A stretch of 64,000 nt of DNA from Amblyomma americanum (Eukaryota > Arthropoda > Arachnida > Ixodida > Ixodidae), in the NCBI RefSeq assembly GCF_052857255.1, contig NC_135500.1:161647189-161711188 (forward strand), given 5' to 3'. Each line of letters starts with the position of its first letter. Within the stretch, counting starts at the first letter, position 1. Both the position numbers and the translations under genes were made by a program. Of the stretch, positions 31,277-43,600 are shown one piece after another. Under the pieces are notes generated by a model. The model was not told where the DNA came from. It did no database searches and worked only from the letters and a program-made list of their open reading frames with translations.

Positions 31277-33650
31277 AACGCAAGACATGCAGGGCGAAAT
31301 AAGTTTAAATACAGACTGACATCATTTTCAATGCGCTGCGTTGTCGCGTAGCTCGTATCACCAGCTTCGTTTTCTTGTTCGGTTTAATCTGTATTCAATT
31401 ATTATGTAACAGCAGGCACTGGGCATGTTTTTTAGTGCGTAAGAGATTTTATTCCTCGCATTTCTGAGCATATTACAAAACACATTTCTCGTATTACTTC
31501 AATATGGACCTGTAAATTAATCCTTTTCAAAAGAAATACCTCTCACAATGCAGCGACAACGCACCTAACTAGTCGGTCACGGGGCTTGAGATCGTACAAG
31601 CGGGTTGCAGCGCCACAGGAGAGAAAAACTTGGTCTTTAATATTTCGTAACAGTTTGTCATCTTTTCTTGGAAAGCAAAAATATTTTTCTGTAACATTTT
31701 AAAAAATGATAATAATTCTCCTTTTTTGCGACTGCTGTATAAACTGTGTCCAGCACGCGAATAAAAATGGTGCGGCATTACAGCGAAGTAAAGCGATTTT
31801 AGATATATGAGCATACAAAGCATTTGACATTTTGAATGTCTGTGCGGGCTTTAGAGATTACCCAATAACTAAAACAGCCCTTCAGCTTTTCATCCCCCGC
31901 CAAAGAGGAGGAGAAATTTTTTAAAGAGTCAAATCAAGCACTCATTAAATCTTGTACCTAGTTAACCGAAGCTCCACTGGCTTTTTTGAACTGACGATAC
32001 AAAGAATATTTCAGTAGATGGGTAAATGTAGCCTTTCACATTCATTATGCCTGAAATCTCTGGTTCTTTTTTTGAAGAAAAAAGAGCGAGCTTCGATTGG
32101 AAGTCTTATATTTTAAAAATAACAAAATGTTTGTGCCAGGCAAACCAATCACAACTGCCCCAGATTGATTCTTCGCGTGACCAACTTCCTTACACTTGCT
32201 GGAGAGTGACGTTACTTGGAAACTGACCCGTGTGCTGATGCGTGCTAGCGGAAATGTTTTTTTTTTCGTACGCCGCTGGTAAGTGTCGGGAACTGGCTTT
32301 ACACGGCCTTTGAACGCTGTCATTCTACCAGCCAGAGGGGTGAGCATAAAGACTCTCGAGATTTTGGCGAAATCCCTGGTGAAGTTTAGAATTTTTCGTA
32401 GCTGCTACATAAGCATTACACATCTAATTGCCTCACTTCCAGTGGCTCTCATAGAGTTTGATTGAAAGTACCGGAGTTCTAGAGATTTCCCTTCAATATT
32501 GTAGCTTGTATGCGCACGTCATGCTTTCGTCTGGCACGTTCTGAGGCCAAGGCTCTTAAAAATTTCTTTTTGTGGAGATTGCTCAATGCAACGCCGTCTC
32601 CAGAGAAAATACCGTCAGCGAAGTGAGCATTATTAACAGAAAATGTCACCTTGTTGTCATGATGAATGAAAGAGCTATCTGAGGCGACCGGAGTAGCGGC
32701 GCACTCAGAAAATATTTTGTGTCGTGACATGATTTGGTTAGGCTTGGCCTAAAGAGGCCTTGAAGTGTGCGACCCCAGTGTTTGCCGAGTGGCAAAGCCC
32801 TCTGTGTCACATTTTCAACACACAGCACAAAATAAACATAGGTAATTTTCAATAAGAACGTCCTAATAGCACTGATAATAATCAGAGGTTCGCTTTATTA
32901 TTGCAGCTCGGCCTAGAGGGCGTATATATTCAGTTTGGGGATGAGAGGCAAATCATGCATTTCCGCAGCGAGTAAAAAAAAAGCCTAAACAAACTCAGAT
33001 TAGTTATCTACAAGCGCTGCTTCTCCAAAAATACGTAAGGGCTAGTCTTTAGGTTGTTCCGCATTTGCCTGTGCGGAAAGTAGATGAAGAGGCAAGCAAG
33101 AAAATGCTCTCCGTAATATCATCACAAATTGCACAGCTAATCCAAACGTTCACTGATCCTGAATGCAAGGCTTATAACATCGTAAGGTTTATAATATGAC
33201 CAAACGAAAAATTTAGAGTCGAGCGCACAATGCCAGGAGTGCCTCGCCCTCAATCATAGCAATGAACCAACGGTTGGAGCGCGAATTCGAGATCGAATTT
33301 AGCTGCCTTTGCCGATATACCTCCTTTAAGCGAGCCGTCTTGCGGCGTTTTGCCGGCAATAAGCAGTGCTAGACATTGACGGTGGCCTTAAGGCCAATCA
33401 CACAACAGTTGTGGTCTTCCGCGCTCAATATTTTTGATCAGTTTCTGTTGACGATCGATTACCTTGGAGTCAATGCAGATTGTTCGCCATGCTAAAACCT
33501 TTTTTTTAAATCACAGTTGCGTGCTACACGCCTACCCTATTTCCTATACTAGCCAGCGTGGAGTGTGCGAACGCCACAAGGCGAACCGCGCGAGCCGCCC
33601 TGGACCGGAGGACAGCAGACCTGCTCACGTCCCGTCACTCAATGTAACCA
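31277..33650. other. No gene recognised
   Basis: AT-rich. Frames such as 32045-32347 (minus) and 31569-31823 (minus) are unremarkable. No repeats were identified. Confidence 0.6.
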
Positions 33651-33678
33651 AGGCGCCGCGGTGGCTCGGTAGCCACTC
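33651..33678 (+). mobile_element. Short Ruka-like head remnant
   Basis: GGCGCCGCGGTGGCTCGGTA resembles the first 25 bases of Ruka including an A-box-like GTGGCTCGGT. It then diverges. It is too short to be certain. Confidence 0.35.
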
Positions 33679-33767
33679 ATATAAGGGGAAAGAGAGCGAA
33701 CAGTTCTGAGGGGAGAGCTAGAAAATTGCCGCCACGAGTAGTAATTGGGAGGCATTAAAAATGTGCT

Positions 33768-34191
33768 TATTACGAGGCGATAGAGGGCTTTCTTACCTCG
33801 GACCACCGAGGAAACCGGCTCGCCTGCCCCTGGTGGCCACTGTACCTGTGAGTCGTGGGACGTACGGCTACTACGGTGGGCGTCTTGCCTGTGTTTTTGT
33901 TCCCGGGCTGAGTATTTGTCCGGCGCGTAGTGACTTTTATTTTGTGCTGAGACTATAAATAAACAATTTCTCAGTGAGCTCTGCCTCTGCGTGTTTTTCC
34001 CAAACCCTATGTGGCTGAAACTGATTGCTTCATGGGTTGGGGGACACGCGTTGCGTGCGAGTGACACCTGTGTGTGACTGGCGCGGAAACTTCTCTCCCT
34101 CCACTGGCTGTGCACAGGGTGACACCCATACATCTCAGACGGTTTGCTTGGAATAGAGCAGTGCACGCAAGGGGCCTAGATAACCGTAACA
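33768..34191 (+). mobile_element. Probable solo LTR of a Ty3-type element
   Basis: The segment starts TATTACG and ends CGTAACA, a one-mismatch version of the TGTTACG...CGTAACA terminal pair; the LTR at 53595-53763 begins with the same TGTTACG. It contains a perfect AATAAA at 33958-33963 followed by GT-rich sequence, as in an LTR R/U5 boundary, and is GC-rich against AT-rich flanks. No internal retroelement genes flank it on either side. I could not find a target-site duplication, so the ends may be off by a few bases. Confidence 0.45.
33958..33963 (+). terminator. AATAAA polyadenylation signal in the probable LTR
   Basis: Perfect hexamer with GTGTTTTT-type GT-rich sequence about 25-30 bp downstream. 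Confidence 0.55.
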
Positions 34192-37100
34192 ATTTCTATC
34201 GTTAGCATGCCATTCTGAACTCGCCCTGGTGGCTCTGCTTCAATTCCCTACAGAAAATGGAAATAGTGAGCCTACAAATTCGAGCTCGGTGGTGACGGCT
34301 GAATTTCGAACAGAAAAAACAGAAAAATATTAAAATTTGTGTACTGAGAATTCAGCGCAGGTGTTACTGTCAAAAAAGTTTCGAAGGTAGCAATACATTT
34401 TTTTGCCATTTTTTTACTTCTGTGCAAGAAAAGTAAACAAAAACTGCGCGAAAAATCAGAATACATTTCCTCAGATGAGGACAAGAACTAAATTTGTCTC
34501 TCGTCTGGGTAATTTTAAGTAATGTGCTCAGCATATTAGGCATTCATGGTTTTCAGGTAAAGCAAAGAAACACCTGCAATACTCCCGCGGTTCCCTTAAT
34601 CATTCAAATGCGTACTATCTTAGCAAGGTTGCTTAAAGATCTTCCTGAGATGTTCAGTGCGGCGCAGGAAGCAAGGCCTTTTGACTGTGTCTGTTATATA
34701 GCCGCCGCCACTTTAAAAGCCTCACACCACACATCAAAGGTTGACACGGCTCGCAGTTTGAAAACTGTTTCTAGCTAACACTCGTTAATGTTACTATGAA
34801 CGCAGCCTGCAATTTTTGCCTCGGCTATGACCGCGAACTCAATGAGCAATAGGTAGCTGCGTAGTTAGTCTTGGGATAGATGTTATTCCTCTTACCACTC
34901 TCCATGTCATTGCAGGATTTGTAACATCATTTAATGATACGCGCTGCCATTTACAGTGAAGTAGAAAACTGCGGTGTCCCGAAGAGTCCGGGCTAGATTA
35001 TCCGTTAATCTACTCGCGTTGAAACAAAATCAATGCGCTCCATCTGTGGGCTTTTTATGGCCAGGAACGTCCGCTTTACAGCCATTGCTGCTGAAGTGCT
35101 GTATGTCCTTACAGCTCGTGTAACCTCCTTCGGCACGCTGTGTTGAGTACAAACCAACTAAGGCTGGCGATGCGTCACCGCTACGGCATCAACCTCCTCA
35201 GTTTTAAAAAGTGCTACATGCTCTTCCTTCCTATCCGTCAGCGATGAAGGCTCGTCCCTTTCTTTGAATGCTGTCTTCGAACATGACATGAAACAGGGGA
35301 CATGCCAGGATATTGACTGTTCATATCGCTAACACGTTTGAGAAATGCGACAAAGCTTATCGGTCGCTGTCTACTCCCTGAACGCGGCCTGAACAGAAAC
35401 ATGAAGCTAGCATGAACTTGAACATGAGCCTAGCATTAAAACCATGTTGTTGAGGCTGCATAGTAAAAAAAAGATAACCAGATTATATTTACCCATTATA
35501 TACCAGGAATTCATTCATAAACAAAGAGTGCAAATACGCCAACAAACCGGTGACCTAACCTAAAAGTATTCACTGACTTCCGCCTTATTCCTTACGTTTT
35601 ATGTTTAGCGAATGTCCCCAAGTCAAGGCTTGAAGGCTGCATGGTCCGGTGCATTAACAAAATACTACTCAGGAGAAACAATTAGCAAGAGGTCTGAGCT
35701 TACAGTGCGGAAGAATTTAAGGCAATTAGGCTTTATTTAACAGATAAACATTGCAAAAAGAAAAAAAGTCCATTTTATTTCAGCTTTATACATTGCACAC
35801 ACATAAAAATAAGACATAATGCTTCGAATTCTCTTACTGTTAGAACGCCGAGGAGAATGAGGTCAGTATTCTATGAGTTGTTTTTGGTTAAACACATGAA
35901 ATTGATATTAAAATCTCATGCAGTTGAACTCTTTTTAGCTGTTGCATTCATTCACATCACATTAATTTCTCTCCCATTAATATGTTCTCTCTGCGATGTA
36001 GTCTTTGTGAATACGCATTACTCTTTGTTTTCTCTCTCAATGTATGGCGGCAAGATCGTTAGCACGCGCGTCAGTCTTGCTGTTATCAAGAACTGAGGCA
36101 GCACACTCTACATATGCGGCTGCCATACGTGCTGGGCGCACTTTTCTCTCCACTTGCTCTGGAGCGCTTTGCTGGTTGCGGCCCCACGGGGGAAATCAAG
36201 ACACTGCGAGCAATTAAGCAGGCTCGGAGATAAGAGAGGCCAGCGGCGCATTGAAACTAGGAGGCAGGCTGCGCCGTCATCGTGCATATTCACGTCCGCG
36301 GTGCCTCCGTGCAACGCAACGGTTCCTTTCTTTTCTCGCTTCTGCATGCTTCTTGATGTGCTCACCACCAACTAGGCCTCCGGCCCGCACTGAGCTGAGG
36401 GGAGGTTGAGGCACGCCTGCTGGTGGCCTTCTTTTATTTCCCACGGGTCTACTTAGATGTTTGGTCGCTTACGGATCCTGCACCCTTGCACTCCCACTCA
36501 AAGACATTCCCTCCTCCCTCTCAACGGCCTGTTCTCATCATCATGCATTTTTCCTGCATCGGAAAAACAATCAGCAAAAAGTCCGAAGACTCAGAAGCAG
36601 CAGCATGAAGAAAAATTGAAGTATAGAATGGCCTATCCCTTGGAAACGCTAAAGTTTAAGAATATCCCATTGGAGGTAATGAAAAAGACCACAGCTGAAG
36701 CAGAAAGGAGAGAACGATGAAAAAGAGGGAACGGATGGGTCAGAAAGACGCTGGAAAACATTAGGAGAGAAGACAGGCCGCTCGGTGCGTGAGGCTGGGG
36801 CTGGGAGAACAGTTTCCCTGGGCGGCTGCTCATTTTGTCCGCGTTGAAGTGAAACTTCTAATGCGGCGGTCATCAGTCACGCTTTCCAAACACACTGCTG
36901 GGGTTTCCGCCGTCTTCCGTTCTCTAAATATGCGGCGGCGATGCTATTTGCGATGTAGATTATCTCTAAGTCGTTAGGAGCTCGTTCCAGGCTTTGCAGG
37001 AAGCAGGGTTCTGGAGTTCCGCAGGGATGACTGGAGCTTCTGTGCGACGTTGCCACGATGCTTTTAGGAGGAAGAAGAAAATTACGTTGCGTGATGGTTT

Positions 37101-38317
37101 GCTTTCCATCGCAATCCTTTGATGTTTTTTTTTTCTCACAAAATTTGTAAACCGGGCACTTCATTCAGGCTTAACGTTGATGCTGTCGGCGTCATCTAAA
37201 TGTTGATGAAAGCTTGTAACCGAAATCCCAGCTTTCTTCTGTAGCTAATAAGACTATTCAAATCAACCTGCATCATAAGGTAATCGATGAAATTGTATAT
37301 GTGTAATTATAAGGTACGCATTAAAATAATGCCGTGATTCTCGCACCTCTCGACACTGCCGGACATTGTGCCTTTTGGTAAGCGCTTAAAAGTGCGTTTT
37401 CTCATTAATGATGCTATGAGTGATCAGAGTCATTTTGTGTCTTGGAGCACTTGCACTCACGGTGCAGTGAGTTTGGCGCTCTGTCGATAACGCTAACTGC
37501 GTCGCCTCGAGGCAGACGAATGCTATTGAAGGTTTCTTTCTTTCGACATTTTGTTTATTTGGACACGTTTTCTTCCTCTTTTAGCGCCGCACATATCTGC
37601 TAACCATATCAGATATGCCGCTGTGAGTGCAGCGAGCTGAATACTTAGCTGTTGGAGGAAACGGATAATAAATTCGAAGCTGCTTCCTGTTGAGCATGCT
37701 TCATTGGTGGCATGCTGTACGCTTGTATCGGCGATGTTTACAATAACAAGCATTGGGCATATCCAGTTTTTGATAATAGCTTTAAGTTCCTCACAAAACA
37801 AAAGATCATGAAAACTCACCGACGAGTATGTGACATGAGTGCTGTATCTCTGCTCTATAACCTGAGTCCTTCTCAATTCTTAAAATGTGTTCCTCTGAGC
37901 AGAGGCTGCAGAAAAAGTTTCCCATTGCAAGCAAAGTAAACAAAGGAAGGTTACAGAAACAACTACGGTGATTGTCTATGAAGTGCGAGAGTATTCTTCA
38001 TGATACGTTCTAAACAACTATTACCACAACGACGTAATGAGAGTCTCGTCTTGTCGTCATATAAACTTCACCATGCCTTGGACTTCAACTTGCAACTTTA
38101 CCGTTTCGCCGAGGTTGCCACATTGCCCACTTTGCATGAGCCGTCTGATGATCATGCAGGGTATACGCGGTTGAACCAGGCGCTCGGCGATGTTGAGTGG
38201 AGGCAAATGCGGTGACCGTTCCGGGTAAGCGAAGCCGTTATTCTAGAGCGTCTGGGAATCTTCTCTTTCCTCAAACCTCCTTTGCCCGTTCAGCGAAGTA
38301 CGGTGGTACTCACATGT
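34192..38317. other. No gene recognised
   Basis: Mostly AT-rich, with a GC-richer block at about 36100-36430. A minus-strand 117-codon frame (37523-37876) and a 95-codon frame (36877-37164) are unrecognised. A donor-like CG|GTGAGT is present on the minus strand near 37815, but no exon could be supported. Confidence 0.5.
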
Positions 38318-38640
38318 CCTCTAGGGAAAGAAGTTGGCGGTATCTCGTGGTGTTGGTCTGTGCACACTCGTGACGTCTGACGGTAATTGCATTTCATCCT
38401 GCGCCCTGAGCGACACTCCGAACCCGTCTTGGATGAACAGCTTCTCAAAGTAGGCATCGGACTCTTCAGTAGATGGTTGTTCTTGCAGCCAACGTCTTCT
38501 AACTGCACACATGTTTTCGAGCCTCGACTCGTGTTCCTGGGCTTTTTCGTGGGCCTGGTGCCGTCGGGCGTCCTCACAAGTCTGTTGAAGACGCATCGTC
38601 CCGCTCGCTTCGTATCGACGACGGTCAGCGTCCTGGCGTC
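38318..38640 (-). pseudogene. Relic of an Arg/Gln-rich (STPR-like) transposon-type protein
   Basis: On the minus strand the frame following an in-frame TGA (near 38640) runs R-R-Q-D-A-D-R-R-R-Y..., then blocks of R, Q, E and H with the spacing of STPR-type repeats (A-R-R-H-Q-A-H, then R-L-E, A-V-R-R-R-W-L). It continues Y-F-E-K-L-F, a G-F-G-V motif and L-P-S-D-V-T-S-V, and stops near 38318. From memory, this order of Arg-rich repeats, FG motif and SD-T-SV occurs in the N-terminal part of Helitron-associated proteins abundant in ticks. The Cys residues expected after the FG motif are missing here. The replication and helicase domains are absent. The assignment is tentative. Confidence 0.35.
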
Positions 38641-38794
38641 GTCAGTTTCCTTCCTTGAGCCCCTCTTTTGGGGGTGGTGGTCGCTTGTTGTTTTTATTTC
38701 TGACTTAGCAACAGAGTGCGCATAGCCAAACTGGGGGATCGGTCAAGAATCGAGAACCGTTCGCAGCTGTTCAGCTGTAAATTTGCGTGTTCCG
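38641..38794. other. No gene recognised
   Basis: Short spacer between the relic and the poly-C tract. Confidence 0.5.
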
Positions 38795-38829
38795 CCCCCC
38801 CCCCCCCCCCCCGCACACACACACACACA
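38795..38829 (+). repeat. Poly-C (18) followed by (CA)n
   Basis: Eighteen C at 38795-38812, one G, then a CA dinucleotide run to about 38828. Another run of 12 C followed directly by T8 lies at 38923-38942. On the minus strand these are G-tracts. Confidence 0.95.
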
Positions 38830-38922
38830 AAGAAAAAAACAGAGAAAAAGGAGATAATAACGAATGCGGGAGAATAACACTGGTGGGTCCTAATTGAATG
38901 ATGGCATGGAGGCCAAATCTCG

Positions 38923-38942
38923 CCCCCCCCCCCCTTTTTTTT
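38923..38942 (+). repeat. Poly-C (12) plus poly-T (8)
   Basis: Homopolymer C run directly abutting a homopolymer T run. Confidence 0.95.
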
Positions 38943-40115
38943 ACTTTTGACTGCGATGGGGTGTTTTCGCTATACCACTCCTTCTTCTTAGGCAAGCGCG
39001 TACTGGAGCTCGCACTGGCCGGCCCCGTGCCTGGCGCGCGCATTGACGATGAATATATCTAGAAACGTGCGTGAGGCAGCAAAAGATGGCTTCGGGTTAA
39101 AAGTCACGGCGTTAGAGAACGAATGCTTATTTTAACAACACTCTAGATAAATGAACTTCAGTGTTTTCACAAGCACAACGTAGTGAAATATTTTTCGAAG
39201 CCCAAAAATTATCTGCCTCAAGGCACGCATTTACATTGAAAAACGAAGCGTTAACTAGCACCGGATAATTCATAAAAAATGGTAAAACTTAGACCTCATG
39301 ACGGAAAAAGCCCTGGCACTAGTTCTCACTCGACATGCATTGCCTAAATTCTCTATAGTGTGGCATGCTGAGAGCTGATGAGTTGTAGCAAAGCTTCTTG
39401 CTTGTCTGCGTAAACACCTGTATGAAATTTACGCTGTGGCAGTATTGCTTAAATATTTGTTGAAAATTCCAAACGACGCGTGCAGTGAATGCAGAACGAT
39501 TTTCAGACGTTTTAGCGTCCTAGTGCCGCACGAGTTGGGTGTCTCCGACTTCCCTTTCTCAAGGCCTGAAACTCTGCTTTTAGTTTAGAATGGCCACAGT
39601 AATAGGCAAGTGAAGAGCGGGAAGACGTGTTCGCGTTATGCTTTAGGCCACTTGTCTTAAGAACTCTTGAGATGCCATGGTAAAGTACAGATCTCTGCAC
39701 TGGTTGGCACAGAGCTGCGTGTGTACAGCAACTTTAAATGTTGCATTTTGCTTTGTTCAGTTGAGGGAACTGAAGGCTGATTTAAATTCTAGTCTGAGTA
39801 TCCTCAGGAACCTTATAATTTTAACTTTAGAGAAAAGCTTGCAAAGAACGCGAAATGATTGAACGATACACATGTCTAAATGGCAACAACATTCGTACCA
39901 TTCGTGCAACAAAAAGAAAGGTCAGTATCCTAGAAGATAGCAAAAATTTAGGTGGAATTGTTCAGTAAATATTTTTCACCAATATAGAGTATTAACACTG
40001 GCGAACTCTCGATCTTGATATTGATCGCATGCCTCATTTCATATATTTCGTCTCTGGGAGTCAGTGGTTTTTGTAGAACGTCAAAGTGTATACGGTTGGC
40101 GGACCATATAACATT
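38943..40115. other. No gene recognised
   Basis: AT-rich, with short frames only. Confidence 0.6.
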
Positions 40116-40352
40116 CCCCCGCGGCGATGGCTCAGTGGCTTGATGCTCAGCTGCTGACCCGAACGAAGCGGGTTCTATCCCGGCCGGGCGGTCACATTTC
40201 GATGACGGCGAAATGCTAGAGGCCCGTGTGCTGCACTATTTCAGTACAAGTTAATAAACCCCAGGTGGTAGAAATTATCTGTAGCCCTCCACTACAACAA
40301 CCATCATACATCGGGTCGCTTTCAGGCTTTAAACCCTATATAACAAAAAAAA
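40116..40352 (+). mobile_element. Ruka-like SINE, near full length but diverged
   Basis: The head has an A box (TGGCTCAGTGG) and a B box with substitutions (GGGTTCTATCC). The body follows the complete copy: GGCGAAATGCTAGAGGCCCG, a decayed TATTTCAGTACAAG block, ACCCCAGGTGGTAGAAATT and GGGTCGCTTTCAGG. The tail has become poly-A (40345-40354). Divergence is clearly higher than in the 25.9-kb copy, so it is older. No unambiguous target-site duplication was found. Confidence 0.93.
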
Positions 40353-40579
40353 AACAGATAACAATCTTGTGGTGGCTAGTAAGAATTGCTCTGGCACCCA
40401 ACAAATGTACTTTCTACGCTTCTTCGAAGAATCAGGCAATGGGATAACTTTGCCACTGGCTGCAAATTGGCGCTTTTTGTCTATATATATAACAAGGGTA
40501 CAAAAATATTTGTTCAAACTGCAAGCCGATTTCGTTAACTAATATTCTCTGCAGCATTATAGAGCATATACTGTAGTAT
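40353..40579. other. No gene recognised
   Basis: Short AT-rich spacer. Confidence 0.5.
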
Positions 40580-40622
40580 ACCATTAACCATCCCTGCCTT
40601 CCTTCTACCTCTTTATCTCTCT
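40580..40622 (-). repeat. Anonymous interspersed repeat, copy C (fragment)
   Basis: The minus strand reads AGAGAGATAAAGAGGTAGAA followed by GGAAGGCAGGGATGGTTAATGG, aligning with the minus strand at 56230-56270 (AGAGAGATAAAACTAGGGTT, GAAAGGCGGGGCTGTTAACC) and with the plus strand at 17590-17625. Confidence 0.5.
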
Positions 40623-43600
40623 GTTTCATAGTTTAATGGTTCAGCTAGAAAAAATAAATCCTATATTCAAGCGAGCGTGATTTTCGATGTGGCCGCTCTT
40701 TCTCAACAAAATTAAGTAAGAGTAACCCCACAAGCGTTTAATTGAAGGATTGTATATTCATTTACTTTAACAAGGTCGTCCATTCAGTCCAACTTGACCA
40801 TCTTGTTTTCAAAGTACAAGGTTATACCTTGAACAACAATGTTATTATTTAGATTTCGGATTATTTGTATCTAGAGAAACAGTGTGCCGTTCGGAAAAAT
40901 ACTTTTGAAAGACTTGCTAGTTTCTTAGCTTGCCAGAGAATTGAGCGCTGGGCCTTCTCTTGTGTTTGTTTTAATTTTTTCACGTGAGATTTAATGTCAG
41001 TTCATCGTTTTGCAATTTTTCGTATCACTCAATAATGCACAGCGTGATAAACGATAAGAGACGTATTGTATCTTTGATAACTGATTGACACCACCAAGCG
41101 GCTGGGTGCACGCGTTGCGGAATGCGCATGATGCAAAAACATGTGTGCGTGTGTGTTCTACTGAAACGAAGTTCAATCAGCTTTCTGAATAGAAGTTAAA
41201 TAATATTTAGGTGCATTTGTAAGGGCACATTTATAGTTATAGTACAAATCAGGCTGCATATGTTAAGGTTTTGACGTCGCAATTTTGAACGTTTTCTGCT
41301 CAGAGCGGAACATAAATGATAATTCACATCCACCGAAACAATTTCTTAATATGCCTGCGTTTTCTGAGACCTGCACTTACATGAATGCTTTAGCACGCTG
41401 GAAAAGCTTAATTAGGTCGTTAATTTTGTAAGTTCTGATTACCAGAGGCACTGAACCATGGCTAATACTCAACGTACTCTTGGGTGTCGAATTACGATGA
41501 TCGTGGAAATCATCCTCGACTATAGTTCCTTAAGTGTATTTACTATGGCGAAAAGTTCATGATAATTGGACGAAACCACATTGACACATATTAGAGAAAA
41601 GAGATCACCGATTTAAAGTAAATACCATCCATTTAGGTATTGCAGTTTTTGTTGTTCCTTTCTGAAATCAGGATGAGTTTTTTGTAGATTTTGTTAATTC
41701 TACAAAATTGTGCAAAATGTTTTTCTACATTGTATCTAGCTCATATGTGCCACAGGGTCACGGATGATAAAAAAACTTAACCGTCAGAGCTACAGGCCCT
41801 CAAGATATGGTCACGCTGGACGAATTTGGTCCTTAGCTGCTTGTTAAAGATCTGTGCTTTGGAGGAAGTGTGCGCAAGAAAGAATTTCCTTTTTTTAATT
41901 GCACACTGATTGTGAAATTTCTAGTCCCTTTCTTGAATGATAGGATTTATACTTAGCTCTCACCAAGAACACGAAGGATGCTCTAAAACAGCCCTGAAAA
42001 GTGTCCTTTTGTTTCATTGCAGTCTTTTATAATCGGCTCTACTATTGTAATCTGTGGTTCACCGCTTTTAAGTCGCAGAATTTTAAACAAGGCGTTATTG
42101 CCACGGTGATTCATAAGGGTGGCCACGACAGGGCACTGCTACTTTTCTTCTTTTTTTGATATCAAGAGCTGAATACATCCAGCGCCCACCTCAACCGCCA
42201 TGTTCAACCCAAGGCTCGGTGGCTCAGCTCCTGCTCAGCAAACCGAAGGCTTGACGTATAAACAAGGAAAAATAAAAACAAAAATCTATTTCTACGCAGC
42301 CAAGTTATCAGCATCAGGTAGCATTATTAGCTTCGTCGGTACCGGTTAGCCCAGGCGTATCATTTATTCGATACGGTCCATTTCCCCTGTGCCTCGTTTA
42401 TTGAATTTTCCGCGTCTTGATATAACGCCCCCTTCTCGGCAATCATATTTCCCTTTGAAACAATAAACGTGCCGCCTAGGCTTGCGAACAAAATAACCAA
42501 AGCGAATCGGTGTAAATGGCGGGAAAAACGGGAAACGTGCTCCTGCGCGCACTCACCCGAGTGCCGCCTAGCGGCATTAAAAACGTGCGTAAAGCGTCAC
42601 GCCAGGAACATGAGCCAGTACGCACGTTCTGCGCGCGCCGCGTAATAAGACGTTGCGCGCGTTTTATTGCACCCAGTCCTGCGAGGACGCAGGATGGCTG
42701 GCGGAGCACCAGCGCAGCCGTGGAAGCACCCTTGCGCTTACAGGAGCGACTGGGAGGAAGCACTGGCTGCAGACTACTTTCTCTCCTGGCTCCTATGGGC
42801 GTGCGTGTTTCACAAATATTGAGGCAGTAAAAGTTCAAGGCTCCCCATAACGACCATCTCCTCTGGCTTTCCGCTCACCCATCGCCCTCAATCTTTTCTC
42901 GTCTCGCAATTCGTGCAGGCTGGCAGGGTTGTGCCCTGGTATTAATGAAGATAGTGTACTCAGCCTGTGGAATATTATCCTCAGCCTTCCCTTTTTGCAT
43001 CCGTGTGCTGTTTTCGGAGCAGCCAATCGGAAAGCAATGGAGGCTGGCTTGTGGAACTTAGATACTGAACGGGCAGCTTTCGAAGACACTACCAAGAAGC
43101 CTAAATGCTTTTGGATTTAGAAATTTAAGAACGCTGCTTGTGGTGAAGGCGAAACTTTTGCTTATGTCGCGTCGTTTTCAGCCACGGGTCAACTTTAGGA
43201 GAAAGAATCGTGCTCTACGCAGTACATACCTAAATCTGCACTTTAGTGGCATTGCAACTAGACGTTTTAGGTTCTTTACGGTGCAGGATCAGTGTACGGA
43301 AGGACGCTTCGCGAAGCGCTTCACGATAACGCTGAAGCCAGGTTGGATGACTCAAGAACGTGGCACAATGTAAACAGCGCAGTAAACGCATGCGAACAGT
43401 ATTCTGAAATTTGGGAAAGACTTAGTAAACGACCTTAGCAACCAAAATCTTTTGTTTTCGTTGTTCAGTGAAGAATCGTCGACTGATGGAATGCGTATTG
43501 TAGGGCTGTACCTGATGACCAAGAATTTCTGATGGCGTTGGCGGCACGGTTGGACAACCTGCGGTATTCTCGGCAGCCGCTGGCATGATGTCGCCTTTCG

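Noticed and set aside
32235..32257. Hammerhead ribozyme core
   Set aside because: CTGATG...GAAA is present, but the invariant A after CTGATG is C and no third stem could be paired.
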